Assembly (NCBI RefSeq): GCF_964275005.1 | Contig: NC_092696.1 | Span: forward strand, 28,400,953 to 28,464,952 | Source of the DNA: Diadema setosum | Lineage: Eukaryota > Echinodermata > Echinoidea > Diadematoida > Diadematidae | DNA length: 64,000 nucleotides | Direction: 5' to 3' | In this document: positions 10,559 to 20,641 of the stretch, one piece after another | Position numbering within the stretch: position 1 is the first letter of the stretch | Layout: each line of letters opens with the position of its first letter | Position numbers and translations under genes: made by a program | The notes under the pieces: model-generated | What the model was told of the DNA's origin: nothing | Database searches by the model: none | What the model saw: the letters and a program-made list of their open reading frames with translations, nothing else

Positions 10559-13500
10559 CTGCGAGAAAGTTCAAAAGTGAAAGAATATCCACATTTTCAT
10601 CCTCGATTGCTCCTGGGGTTTGTTTGTTTCTTTCTTTCTTTAAAAAATTGATTAAGATTTAAACATTCCATTATTGTGTACCGTCTATTAAAGCGCAACA
10701 TATCAAGCATTTATTGCGTAAAATAACATTAAACACTGAATGATTGGCACTAATTAATAAGGTACTGCGTCATTGAGTCAAATCTCTAATTATCTTGCAT
10801 GACAGATATATACACAGTAATTGTATTCACATACTCGTCATGTACAGCAATAATTATTGAATAATGAATAAATTATTGATAAGGGGTTAAACAAAGAGTA
10901 TACACATAATCAATACATAATCAATGCCTGTAAAAAAGAAAATGAAATGACTGTTCAAAAAAAAAAAAACCCATAATGGAGTTGCTTAAACAGGAATAAA
11001 TCTCGGAATGGTTTCAGTGTCTACAATATTGCTTAACGCTGAAAGTGTCCTTCGAAAAAGATATCAGTTGGTGTTAGCGACAATATATTGCAATCAAAAT
11101 CACAATAACTTTCATCTATTTTGTTTTGTTTTGAATTTTTTGGACTTCGTTCCTGTTTTGTTGTTACTCATGTTGCTTCACATATGATGCGTAGAAGTCA
11201 CAATGGCGACATTTTTTTTTTAATAATTCAACGAACCTTCGTAATATCATGCCGATAGAGCCTATCAGCTTCTATTTCGCCGATACCGGGAATATCGATC
11301 ACAGGTCGACCAATCATCGGCTCTGCCACAAAAGATTTGAACTTTTGCTTTTGTTGTCGAACTGTGAAGGATGAAGGAGAAAGGAAGACGTTGTGAATGC
11401 CGATAAATTGCTACAATGTCTCCCTTTAACAGGTGAAAAGGAGGGGAAAAAGGAAGAAGAAGAAGAAGATAAAGAAGAGAACATTGGCGGATAACGGGGG
11501 GGGGGGGGTTAGGGGATTCATCCCCCTCTCTCTTGGACTGCCAAAGATGTAATTTTCTTCTTCTTTTTTTTAGGGAGGGGGGTGCTTGCCTTGTCAGACG
11601 ATTTTTGGAGGGAAGTGGCAGCGAAAAATGCGAAGATATTTTTTTCTTCTTGCTTGTCAACTGACTTGGAAAGAATCATAATATGACGTCCCCCCCCCCC
11701 TTTTGATAGCAAAAAGCTAGATCAGCCCCTTGAAAAGGACGATATGATGAAAAAGCGCGAGGTAGAAAGAGGGCAAAAAGGTGCAAGACGGGAAAGAAGA
11801 AGAAAAAAAAAAAAAACAAGACTGTGGAAAAGCGAAAGAGAAAACAAGAAAGAGAGGAATAGAAGTAACAGAAGAGGAAATGGAAGATGAGTAGGTGCAT
11901 GATGTTATGAACAAAAAAAAAAATGAAGGTGTCTATAGAAAGAGGGAAGCAGGTGACAGAAGAGGCAGAAGAAACGAGCAAAGAGTAAAAAATGTTAGAA
12001 AAATAATGAAAGAAAAGATAATGCAAAGGAGGAGAAGAAAAAGAAATAGAAGAAGGAAAGCATGACTATTAACAATGAAGGAACAAAGGAGTTAAGGTAA
12101 CTATAGGCGGAAGACAGAAGAGAAAGAAAGTGGAGAAGGAGGAGGTTGAAGAGGAGGGGGTAGGAAAGACTGAGGAAGATCAATACTTAAATCTCAATGA
12201 TTATTGTGTCGATCCATTCGTTCATATCGAATTTATAATTAAATCTATGAATAAGTATTTCTTAAAAAAATTAACTTTTGCAGTATGATTTATCAAGTGT
12301 ATCACATTTTGTGGATTGAAATATAGCACAACTGAACTGAATTGAATTTGAATAATAATTGCTTTCCATACTCATGCTTACACGACTGCGTTGTGGAATT
12401 AATAAAAAAAAAAGATCTATGTATATGATATGTGTGTGTATAATAATATGAAGAGTTTGTTCGCAAAAAACCGATAAGTCCATATTTGCCAAATGGAGAT
12501 ATCTGCGATTAAAGGTCAAGAAAAATAAAGAGAATAATACGAAAATCTGTGCTTCTTTTGACCATAACTTCAAAAATGTACCTTTTATGTAGTGACCAAT
12601 ATATCATTTTAAAGGTATTATTTTGTACTTTATGACAGACACCAAACTTCAAAATCTTCAAAAATGGACTTATCGGTTTTTGCGAACAAACTCTTCATAT
12701 GCAAACATTGATTACATATTCATACAGAGAATGTACATTGACAGAATAGTATAATGCGATTTTACGCACAAACCTAGACAGAAAATGTACACATAAGTAC
12801 ATTTGCAACTTTGTTTCTCACTTACAGTGATGTACTTACGTTTCACTTGTTTCATTTTCTCATCGTCCAGGAATTTCATAATCTCTTTGATATTTCTCGG
12901 TCTATCGAGACTTGCTGAAAATAAAATGTATAAGAAGAAAAGTGAAATAGAAACACGACGTGACAAGGAATTAAAAGGGGGTCGTACTTATCATTTAAGT
13001 TTTTCTTTGCTTGTTATAGTTACGAAATAGTTACTGAACCGGCGAAATCACATGTTTTTTTTATGACACTTAAAGGGAAAATCCGGGACAAATATAAGTT
13101 AGTCTGAGATTTAAAAAAAAAGAGTAAAATCTTAAGAGCACAACAGTAAAAGTTTGGTCAAAATCAAATGAGAATCAAGGAAATTGTAAAATTGTAAAAT
13201 TTCGCTAATTTTCGTGAAACAGTTTTTGAACAGACAATATAAATATGCACTAGTGAATCGATGATGTTATCCCCTCACGTTACGTACAGTATGTATATAG
13301 GTCCTTCATAAAATCATAAAATTTCTAATTTTTTGATCAAATGCATGGCCCAGTCTCAAATCCTGACGGATCATTATTTTGAAGTTATTCAACCGGGAAT
13401 AAAATGATACTTTAAACCTGTACACATGAAACAATTCATTTTCTCCATTTTTTTTTTTGTGACATCATCAGCTCACTCTTTTAAATATCCATAATACATA

Positions 13501-15047
13501 TCAACTGTTCAAGAACTGTTGTGCAAGTAATAATGAATCTTTGAAATTTCATCATTCCCTTGTCCTTGATCTGCTTTTGATCAAATTTTCACAGTTGCGC
13601 TAGTTATATTTCATTCGTTATTTTCATGCTAATTTTAATTAGTCTGGAATTTCCCTTTCAGAGACTATCTTTGAGGAAGGTATATAGATTACAAAGAGAG
13701 AAGAAAAAAAAAAGAATTACAGAGAAAATAGTTTATGCGCTCCCGAATGTTTATCGGGAGCGATGCTGGATTGATAAGACTTGAAGTCCAGGAGTAAAGC
13801 TACATGATTTTTTCAATTGTCAAACTAGCCATAATTATTATTTGTACATGAATAGCATACCTCTTCACAGATTAATTTTGTTTATTTCACTGTTGATCTT
13901 ATTATGTGAAATAAAACAAACGAATTGCAGTCGATGGTTCATGAAAATCGAGGTCAGAAAAAGCAAAGTCAATTGGGATCTTAATTTATGATTTTACACC
14001 TAAACTTTTATTTTTAACGGAGGTGATACTTATAGTCAAAACCAGTTTGGACACCTGTTAGATATGATGATGATAACATTTAATTTCTATGTCTTAATTT
14101 CATATATTGTTTTTACAAACGTAATCGGTTATTGCAGACAAAAAAAGTCATTTTTGTTTCCACAGAAGGCTTTGAAGAGGAAATCCACCCAAACTTTAGA
14201 AGAAAGAAAAATAATATTCCCAACAGAACGATACAAAAATAAATGACGAAAATCGGATGAGAAATAATAAAGAAGATGTAACAGTTCGAAGTGAAATTTA
14301 TTTTTTTTTTTTGACCAGTCCTTATGAATATTCAAATAAGGGAATACTGTCTCTTTCTTTGGAAGTAAATATTATTTTGGGGTGGATTTGCTCTTTAGAG
14401 AGCAATGAGATTAATGTTAGATGGGGAAAGGTCTTAATGGAATATCATGTTATAAGCGTAGTAATAATCAAGTTTAGGTGGGTGGGTTGTAGCTGTCAAA
14501 TTATCTATCAAAAAGGTTGAGCTTATATTTTTTTTTCACCTCCACGCTTGCTCAAATAATAGGGAAAGGTGTTAAAGCACCACCTCATCTACTTTGCATT
14601 TGAACTTACGATTGAAATCACAACTTGGTTAAATTCAATTTTTTTTTTCTTGCTCTGTGCTAGAGTTTTCATAAACATTCTAAATATTGTGACTCGTTTT
14701 AGTCTAGACTTCAGAATTTAGATTCAATTGTTGTGTTTGCTGTTACTCGGGAAGCAGGTAAACGGAGATGTGTTACTCAACCTCGAACAATAATTTCGAA
14801 CAACGAGGAAATGAAAAACGTAAAGTAAATTCACACTGTCGCAAAAAAAATGCAATAACAACTAACGTCTCCTGCTAGGTGACATAGACGTGCTGGGATG
14901 GTTGAGACTTCCATACACATAGCCATTGACTGCTACTGTCCGCGAACCGCGCACTGTTCCACGACCGCCGTTGAGGGCGCGCCCGTAGTAATTGGCCCTC
15001 TCTATCGTCGATTGCTTTGCAGCTGCCATAGTCATTGTGAGGCTGTT
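10409..15047 (-). CDS. BAF (BANF1)-like domain protein, four exons
   Basis: Four exons, 15047-14867, 12914-12840, 11322-11237 and 10558-10409, join with matching phases (1, 1, 0) and GT-AG borders. From the first methionine in exon 1 they give about 159 residues. Residues 74-159 align with barrier-to-autointegration factor (89 residues in animals): KQPMIGRPVIDIPGIGE parallels BAF's VAEPMGEKPV...AGIGE, with the helix-hairpin-helix GIG kept. EEFIDWL parallels DLFREWL, and VRECTTAINSWC parallels SRDCFGCLREWC at the C-terminus. BAF dimers bind double-stranded DNA without sequence preference, bridge chromatin and tether LEM-domain proteins at the nuclear envelope. The N-terminal extension is basic and rich in Ser, Arg and Gly; BAF itself lacks it. 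Whether translation starts in exon 1 or in an unseen upstream exon is open. Family assignment is strong; function as a true BAF is inferred. Confidence 0.8.
11237..11322 (-). CDS. BAF-like gene, helix-hairpin-helix exon
   Basis: The acceptor is TCTTTTGTGGCAG and the donor ACGAAG/GTTCG, 86 bp. The translation PMIGRPVIDIPGIGEIEADR plus LYRHDITK contains the proline-methionine and proline-glycine-isoleucine-glycine signature of BAF's DNA-binding helix-hairpin-helix. BAF's two lysines after GIGEVLG are replaced here (EADR), so DNA contacts may differ. Confidence 0.78.
11430..12180. repeat. Purine-rich (GA) tract in an intron of the BAF-like gene
   Basis: For about 750 bp the plus strand is dominated by G and A (GAAGAAGAAGAAG, AAAGAAAGTGGAGAAGGAGG), with G runs at 11494-11509 and a C run at 11691-11702. 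On the transcribed strand it is a long pyrimidine tract. Long open frames here are products of the composition and are not genes. Confidence 0.75.
12449..12697. mobile_element. TA-flanked MITE, family E copy 1
   Basis: The ends are inverted copies: TGAAGAGTTTGTTCGCAAAA at the left and TTTTTGCGAACAAACTCTTCA at the right end, with TA on both outer sides (12447-12448, 12698-12699). It is about 249 bp with no coding capacity. A copy in the opposite orientation lies at 22940-23169. The TA target suggests a Tc1/mariner-type origin. Confidence 0.85.
12840..12914 (-). CDS. BAF-like gene, 75-bp exon
   Basis: The acceptor TTTTATTTTCAG and a consensus donor AAAC/GTAAGT bound 75 bp. The translation is SLDRPRNIKEIMKFLDDEKM followed by KQVK, and its end corresponds to the start of the BAF domain (first helix). 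The phase is 1 at both sides. This short exon would be missed by a simple ORF search but has very good splice signals. Confidence 0.75.
13074..13656. mobile_element. Probable TTAA-type MITE
   Basis: The left end AGGGAAAATCCGGGAC follows TTAA (13070-13073). The right end is ...AGTCTGGAATTTCCCT followed by TTCA, a one-base change from TTAA. Inner parts also mirror each other weakly (TTAGTCTGAGA against TTAGTCTGG). It is about 583 bp and non-coding, in an intron of the BAF-like gene. Confidence 0.6.
14175..14397. mobile_element. Probable short MITE with GGAAATCCACCC ends
   Basis: AAGAGGAAATCCACCCAAA at the left is mirrored by TTTTGGGGTGGATTTGCTCTT at the right end, about 220 bp apart. Flanks (TTGA, TTTAG) could be decayed TTAA. 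The interior is AT-rich and non-coding. Confidence 0.55.
14867..15047 (-). CDS. BAF-like gene, first visible coding exon
   Basis: The acceptor is a pyrimidine-rich run ending CTCCTCCTCTCAG, and the donor is AGAC/GTTAGT. The frame is open from AAC AGC CTC ACA ATG onward and gives MTMAAAKQSTIERANYYGR, then an Arg/Gly/Ser-rich stretch ending SMSPSRR. A strong acceptor means at least one upstream exon exists, which may be only 5' untranslated. The exon is 181 bp and ends in phase 1, matching the next exon. Without splicing, a stop follows at once. Confidence 0.68.
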
Positions 15048-15061
15048 CTGAGAGGAGGAGC

Positions 15062-15108
15062 ACAGACAGACAGACAGACAAACAGACAAACAGAAAGATA
15101 GACAGCGA
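15062..15108. repeat. ACAG/GACA tetranucleotide repeat
   Basis: Repeats of CAGA/ACAG units with small changes. On the minus strand it reads as TGTC/TTTGTC and lies directly upstream of the acceptor of the BAF-like exon at 15047, so it forms part of that intron's pyrimidine tract. Confidence 0.85.
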
Positions 15109-15261
15109 GAGACAATCAGTTATATAACCTGCAGATAATGGTACAACAACGTTATTGTTATAACATTACACAATATATTGGAATTAGACGATTGGAATGC
15201 GTTAGTTTATCCTCATACATTTTATTGTAATATGTCATTAGGAACTTTCAGTACAACAAAT

Positions 15262-15263
<2 letters not shown>

Positions 15264-15292
<29 letters not shown>

Positions 15293-15322
15293 TACAACAA
15301 AAACAACAACAACAACAACAAC
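15264..15322. repeat. CAA trinucleotide microsatellite
   Basis: Nearly uninterrupted CAA units. The glutamine-rich open frame through it is a repeat product. Confidence 0.9.
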
Positions 15323-15769
15323 GAGAACTTTTGGCATCTGTACGTATTTGCATTATTCTGTATTCAGAAAGTAATACTCATGTTTACACAGCATGCAATG
15401 TGCTTGTACATGTTAGCGACAACACCTTATGTCAACTTTTTCAGTTAACTGAATGAACTTTTCAAATTCATGAAAGATGGACATAGTCATTTAATTAAAA
15501 TTGGGTTCATCCAACTGTAAAAAGTCAAAATTATCAAAATAGTTTTGAGGGGGAAAATTGGTGGATGATAAAACAACAACAGCACATCTTCTCAGATGGA
15601 AAATGAATAAACAAACAGACAAAAAAATCTTGTTCCAAAGACCCCCCAAAGTTGACTCTTATGTGACTTTTAAAAGTTAACAATTTATCTTTATTCTGTG
15701 CTCAATCATGCATGACTAAACAGATCATTCTCATTTTCACATCGAAGTAAATCAATAAAATGAGTTTGT

Positions 15770-16350
15770 TTGTTTGTTTTATTTCAATACGGATTAAAGA
15801 ACCCCACTATCAGCCTCAGGCACGTCGGGGTTGTTTTTCAGTGAATCCGTATACAGTATATCAATTTACATGGTATAAAACTACAAAATAATGATTATAG
15901 TACAAAACAAAATTATAGAAATCTGAAATTACCTGATTAAAACGGAGTTTGGAAATTATATGATCAATGTTTGACACAAATCTATTTAACTGGGTTTCAC
16001 ATCTGAGATTGATTGGGAGGTTGTTATAGACGTTGGACGGTACATAAAATGTGTTATTTCTCTTGAAATTAGTGTTTCAGACGATCTAAAATGTTTCATA
16101 CAGTAGCTTTCGACTATACATACCATTTACTTCCTTCATGCAGTGTCCGTGTGGCGGTGGGATTGGAATTCATCCAAATTGTATTACAATAATCAAAATG
16201 GGGTTGTATCATGCTTTTGTACAATATAATCGCGGTATCTAGGTCAATGAATGGTCGTGTGGGTCTTAACACTTGTAAACTACTTAATGCATTTGACTTA
16301 AAATGACTTATTTGTGGAGCCCAGGACAAATGACTATCGAGAAAAACGCC
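15770..16350 (-). mobile_element. LINE 3' end fragment (minus strand)
   Basis: The minus strand encodes the C-terminal region that follows a non-LTR reverse transcriptase. SWAPQISHFKSNALSSLQVL is followed by IILYKSMIQPHFDYCNTIW, then, further on, a segment like FYVPSNVYNNLPINLRCE. IQPHFDYCNTIW is a typical LINE C-terminal block. The fragment ends near a GTTTGTTTGTTTTATTTCA stretch at its 3' side. It is 5'-truncated, as most LINE copies are, and interrupted. Confidence 0.72.
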
Positions 16351-16741
16351 ATAGTTTGATTGTCTCTTCGTGACTTTTTTTTTTTTTGCGTGTATATCAT
16401 TATAATGCTTGCGTCAATTATTACAAAATATATGACACATATTATATTTTTGGCACATTAAGTGATGATCAGGGTATTATGTAAATCAATACAAGTTAGC
16501 ATGCATTCATTTTGTAATGCATATATTCCCTTTGAATATAATCATAATGATTGTTCATGTTTCAAATATAATTAAACATTTTTTCAATTATTGTTTTCTT
16601 CCTGCATTCGCTCAGCTCCAACCGTAAAAAAAAAAACCAAAGAACAAAGAAATGCCTTTCATGTTGTCATCAATAGAAAAATCAGCTAAAACTAGCAAAA
16701 AAAAAAAAAAAAAAAAAGGAAATGGTGTGCACATACATGGT

Positions 16742-16858
16742 AGTACAATACAATACGATACAATACAATACAATACAATACAATACAATACAATACAATA
16801 CAATACAATACAATACAATACAATACAATACAATGCAATACAATACAATACAATCATT
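16742..16858. repeat. AATAC pentanucleotide microsatellite
   Basis: More than twenty ACAAT/AATAC units with two or three single changes. Because five is not a multiple of three it is open in several frames on both strands (TIQYN and YCIVL repeats), none of which is a gene. Confidence 0.95.
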
Positions 16859-16911
16859 GCAATACATTCCAATACACTGCAACATTACAATTGTATATAG
16901 AATGATGACTG

Positions 16912-17032
16912 GCGGGGAGGGAACATACCGAATGTTCCACCCGAATGGTTTGAAATGCTATTGAGGGAGGTTATAAGCCTCCCGAAATAGCATTTCAAAC
17001 CCTGAGGGTGGAACGTTTCGTGCATGTTCCCG
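16912..17032. repeat. Imperfect long hairpin
   Basis: GAATGTTCCACCC, GGTTTGAAATGCTATT and GGGAGG are followed, in reverse complement order, by CCTCCCGAAATAGCATTTCAAACCC, GGGTGGAAC and CATGTTCCC. The transcript would fold into one stem of about 50 bp. Probably a foldback element remnant. Confidence 0.7.
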
Positions 17033-17064
17033 AAAACAAAAGTCATCATCTGTTATATTATATG

Positions 17065-17300
17065 GGTTACTCAAATACCATCATCTGTTATTCATGTTAT
17101 TGGTTATCCTATCCAGGGCGATTGCGTGAAGATATGATCGTTCAATCGTTTGGTACTATTATCGTTTGTCATTTGGTACGTGAAAATGTTTTCCCATGGG
17201 AGAACATTACAAAAATGTTCTGCCCATGGGCGAACATAACCAATGTGCCTCCATCACGTGACTGTGTTTAGCCAATCACTAACCGGTATTTGACTAACCC
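17065..17300. mobile_element. Short inverted-repeat element
   Basis: GGGTTACTCAAATACC at the left matches GGTATTTGACTAACCC at the right as an inverted repeat. Inside is a second palindromic pair, CCCATGGGAGAACAT and ATGTTCTGCCCATGGG. No coding capacity. Confidence 0.55.
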
Positions 17301-17404
17301 ATTTAATATAATGCAATGCGCCGCACTGCAATGCAATACAATACAACACAATGACAATGCAATGTATTTCACACATGTCACGGACTATTCATAGTTAACT
17401 ACTT

Positions 17405-18146
17405 AAAGGAGACCTCCGGATGATTTTCAGATTTTTACATTTGAACAACTATAAATTAGTTATACTAAGGACAGAGTTTCAGAATTTGTGTTAATTGGGA
17501 TGAAGAATAAGAATATGTTCAAAATTTAGAACAAACTGCAATAAACAAGGATGATGACTTGGCAGAATCACCATAAGAATGCATGAGTTGGGGCTAAAGG
17601 AAGAAGCACAAAAGAAGAAGGCATGCATAGATTATATACAGGTGAACTCGCAAGCAACGATATTGTAATGGAATTACACTGCTACATTTCTGAAATATGT
17701 GAACCTCCTATGATATGTCATCATCCTTGTTCAGTGTAATTTGTTTAAGGTTTTTCAAAGTATTGTTTCTCTGCTCAAGAACCACAATAAATTCCACAAA
17801 TCTATACATGAAGTTGTCGATTTATATACTACATGATGTGAAATTGAAGGGGTCGGTGCAATATAGTGCTAACCCACACAATAGTCATTTTGAGATAATC
17901 GCTGTTGAATGTTCGAAAAGTCCATACATTGTACATTAATAAAACATGAATGCATGCATTTTTTACCATCTTATTGGTTGAATTAAAATATGATATTTTC
18001 ACGGAGGTTAGAGTGAAGGATAAGGATTATGAAAATCCATGTAACTCGATTTTGACAAAAGTGTGGGTTAGCACTATATTGCACCGACCCCTTCAATTAT
18101 GAAAATCATCTGAAATGTCCCTTGAGGTGTCTTCTATGAGACCTGT
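17405..18146. mobile_element. Older foldback element carrying a younger MITE
   Basis: AGGAGACCTCCGGATGATTTTCA at the left is loosely mirrored by TGAAAATCATCTGAAATGTCCC and AGGTGTCTTCT at the right. The two ends are about 740 bp apart, with the perfect-ended element 17842-18098 inserted between. Boundaries are approximate because the outer ends have decayed. Confidence 0.5.
17842..18098. mobile_element. MITE with perfect 38-bp inverted ends
   Basis: AATTGAAGGGGTCGGTGCAA and the next 18 bases (17842-17879) are repeated without a mismatch in inverted orientation at 18061-18098. The spacer of about 180 bp is AT-rich and non-coding. Perfect ends in otherwise decayed surroundings suggest a recent insertion or ongoing hairpin conversion. 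Confidence 0.85.
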
Positions 18147-18199
18147 GTTGCCAATTTGGGTTTTGAGCAATAAAGTGAGTACTATCAAAAACAAGTTAA

Positions 18200-18591
18200 A
18201 GGGATGGTATACTTTTGGTTGAGATATGAGATTCAAATTGTAACTTTTTGCGAGCTACTTAGAAACCAATTAAGTATCAATAGTATAATAATTTAGTATT
18301 AATGAAGTATTAAACAGCATACAATTCAGAGGAATTAAACGTTTATTTGATTAAAATCGACGTAGGAAGGGCTGATATATCCAAAAACAAAAACAAATAA
18401 AGTTGTCATAAGAAAAGGTGGGTCCCACCTTTTATTAGCTTCACTTTCACTTTGTTTTTGGATATCTCGGCCATTTCAGAACCGTTTATTCATCAAATAA
18501 ACTTTGTGTAACTTCATATAAAGTGGTTTCTAATTACCTCGCAAAAAGTTAAAGCTAACTTCCCACCTCAACCAAAGCTATACCATCCCCT
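18200..18591. mobile_element. TTAA-flanked foldback MITE, family A copy 2
   Basis: Begins AGGGATGGTATACTTTTGG after TTAA (18196-18199), has the central GTGGGTCCCACC, and ends AACCAAAGCTATACCATCCC. The right TTAA is lost. Same family as 7941 and 51406. Confidence 0.82.
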
Positions 18592-18776
18592 GAATCCAAC
18601 TATGGATGCATACTACTCCATAATTATCATCAATCGTGGCAATGGAGAGCTCACATTGTTAAATGAATCTTTTGCAAATGTTTGAACAATATTATTTCAT
18701 GACATGTATACTTTGTACTTTGTTTTGATTTTCGTTGATTGGAAATAAATTATGATTGAATTGAACTGAATTGAAA

Positions 18777-19517
18777 TTGTGAGGAAGAATAACTCTTCCT
18801 CTTTCCATTGATACCTAATTATGTTGACAAAATAATGTCATGCATGACTGAGCACATGAACTTTAATGACAACAATGACAAATTGCACTTTTTCCAAGTT
18901 TGAGTGTTATCATTAAAGAACAATGAGTGTCTCTTAATGGTTGAGATCTGTCAATGAAAGTGGTCAATTAAACAAGCCAGCCTGCACGACTGCGGGTTTG
19001 TGTTTGTAGGGTAAAATTTCTTCTCATCTTTTACGGTCCATAATCTTCAACATGGCCACGTTGTCGATAACTCACACAAAGGCTAAACCATTGTCCATTA
19101 TTCTTTCTTCATATTCAAAACATATGGCTTGTCGCTGCGAGCTATGTGTTGAAAATGAACAAAGAAAAATGCACTGTATGGATTGGCCTTTGCGAGAGTG
19201 ACCAACGGACAGGCGGCCATGATGATGTTAAAGGTTACGGACCATTCAAAAAAAAATGTATGAAGAAACCCTAAACACAAACCCTAAACAAGAGTTTGCA
19301 GGTCGTGCAAGCTGGCCTATTAATTATGTGGCCACTTTCATTGACAGATCTCCTCCCTTCAGTGAGACATTCAGTGGTTCCTTTATGAGACACTCAAACT
19401 TGGAAAAAGTGCAATTTGTCATTGTTGTCTTTAAAGCTCATGTGCTCAGTCATGCATGACGTTTGTCAACATAATTAGGTATCAATGGAAAGAGGAAGAG
19501 TTTTTCTTTCCTCACAA
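18777..19517. mobile_element. Foldback element with about 245-bp arms
   Basis: The left arm (18777-19020) and right arm (19255-19517) are inverted copies by eye across words such as CCATTGATACCTAATTATG, CATGCATGACTGAGCACATG, AATTGCACTTTTTCCAAG and GATCTGTCAATGAAAGTGG. The 230-bp middle is itself weakly palindromic (ACGGTCCATAA...CATGGCC against GGCCATG...TTACGGACC). No coding capacity and no clear target duplication. Confidence 0.8.
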
Positions 19518-19676
19518 CCAATATTGCGCTCTTCATAGCTGACAATTATGAGAAAGTAGCCCTCCAAATGTGGATTATTATTTTTAATACCATTTAATAC
19601 CATTTTAATACCATTGTTATTAATTTACTCCATTAATGGTATTGGAGTAAAAGAAAGGTATAAGAAAAGCAGGGGG

Positions 19677-19683
<7 letters not shown>

Positions 19684-19714
<31 letters not shown>

Positions 19715-19748
19715 AGAGAGTGAATGAGGGAGGGAGGGAGAGAGAGAA
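19684..19748. repeat. GA dinucleotide and GAGG repeat
   Basis: About fifteen GA units, then AGAG and GAGGGAGGGAGG units. Confidence 0.9.
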
Positions 19749-20568
19749 AGGTTTTATGAGAACGATTTATATAAAACGTAAAGAAATGAAAATAATAGAA
19801 TGAGGTGAAGTTGCATTATTTTGATAATAAGGTATATTTTGAAATGAAATATATGAATTGCATATCTTAATTTGTTTGTGTATAAATGTATCTTTGGTAA
19901 ATTTGTTTGTGAGTACGTAACTGTAACTGAGTGTGTTTTTTTTTTTTTACAATGTATGATGTATTTACATGTTTTTCTGTATTGTCCTTTGTCTTTGCCT
20001 TGTGCCTCCTGTTCAATCCAGGAGACAACCTAGGCCTTTCATGATATATTGCTTATTGATATAATAAAGAATGCTGAACAAACAAAATCATTATTATTAT
20101 TACTATTTTGGATACGCACTGTAGTGAAAGTATGGTGCATAGTATCAAGCATCACAAACTGCAAACTGCTTTATATGTGCGAAGCTTATTAGTATGTGCA
20201 GAAAAAAAAAGAATAAAAAGCCCAAAGTGTAAAACATCCACAACCACAAAACATATGCCCATTAAAAAGTTTTAGAATTTGTGACTTGTAAGACTATTCA
20301 TATCAGCTGAAGTTTGGAAGTTGCGCTATAAACTACCGCAAGAATGGGCGCAAAAATAAATTGTCAATACGAAAGTTACTGTTACTGACTGCCTCTCCAC
20401 TAACTGTCGTATAACTACAGTATTTTGTCACTATATATTGCATGCTAAATCTAGAATCATTTACTGATGGTTCTATACTTCAGGCCTTGTTATCGGTTGC
20501 ATTACATGCTGAGATTGCTGAAGATTTAACGAGTTTTTGAAGGCATTGATTTCACAGATGCGGAACGG

Positions 20569-20569
20569 T

Positions 20570-20640
<71 letters not shown>
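20569..20640. repeat. CAA trinucleotide microsatellite
   Basis: Over twenty uninterrupted CAA units. The polythreonine and polyvaline open frames are by-products. Confidence 0.95.

Positions 20641-20641
<1 letters not shown>

Noticed and set aside
16612-16964. Repetitive open frames on both strands (NTIQY and CIVLY units)
   Set aside because: Caused by an AATAC pentanucleotide repeat, which is open in most frames.
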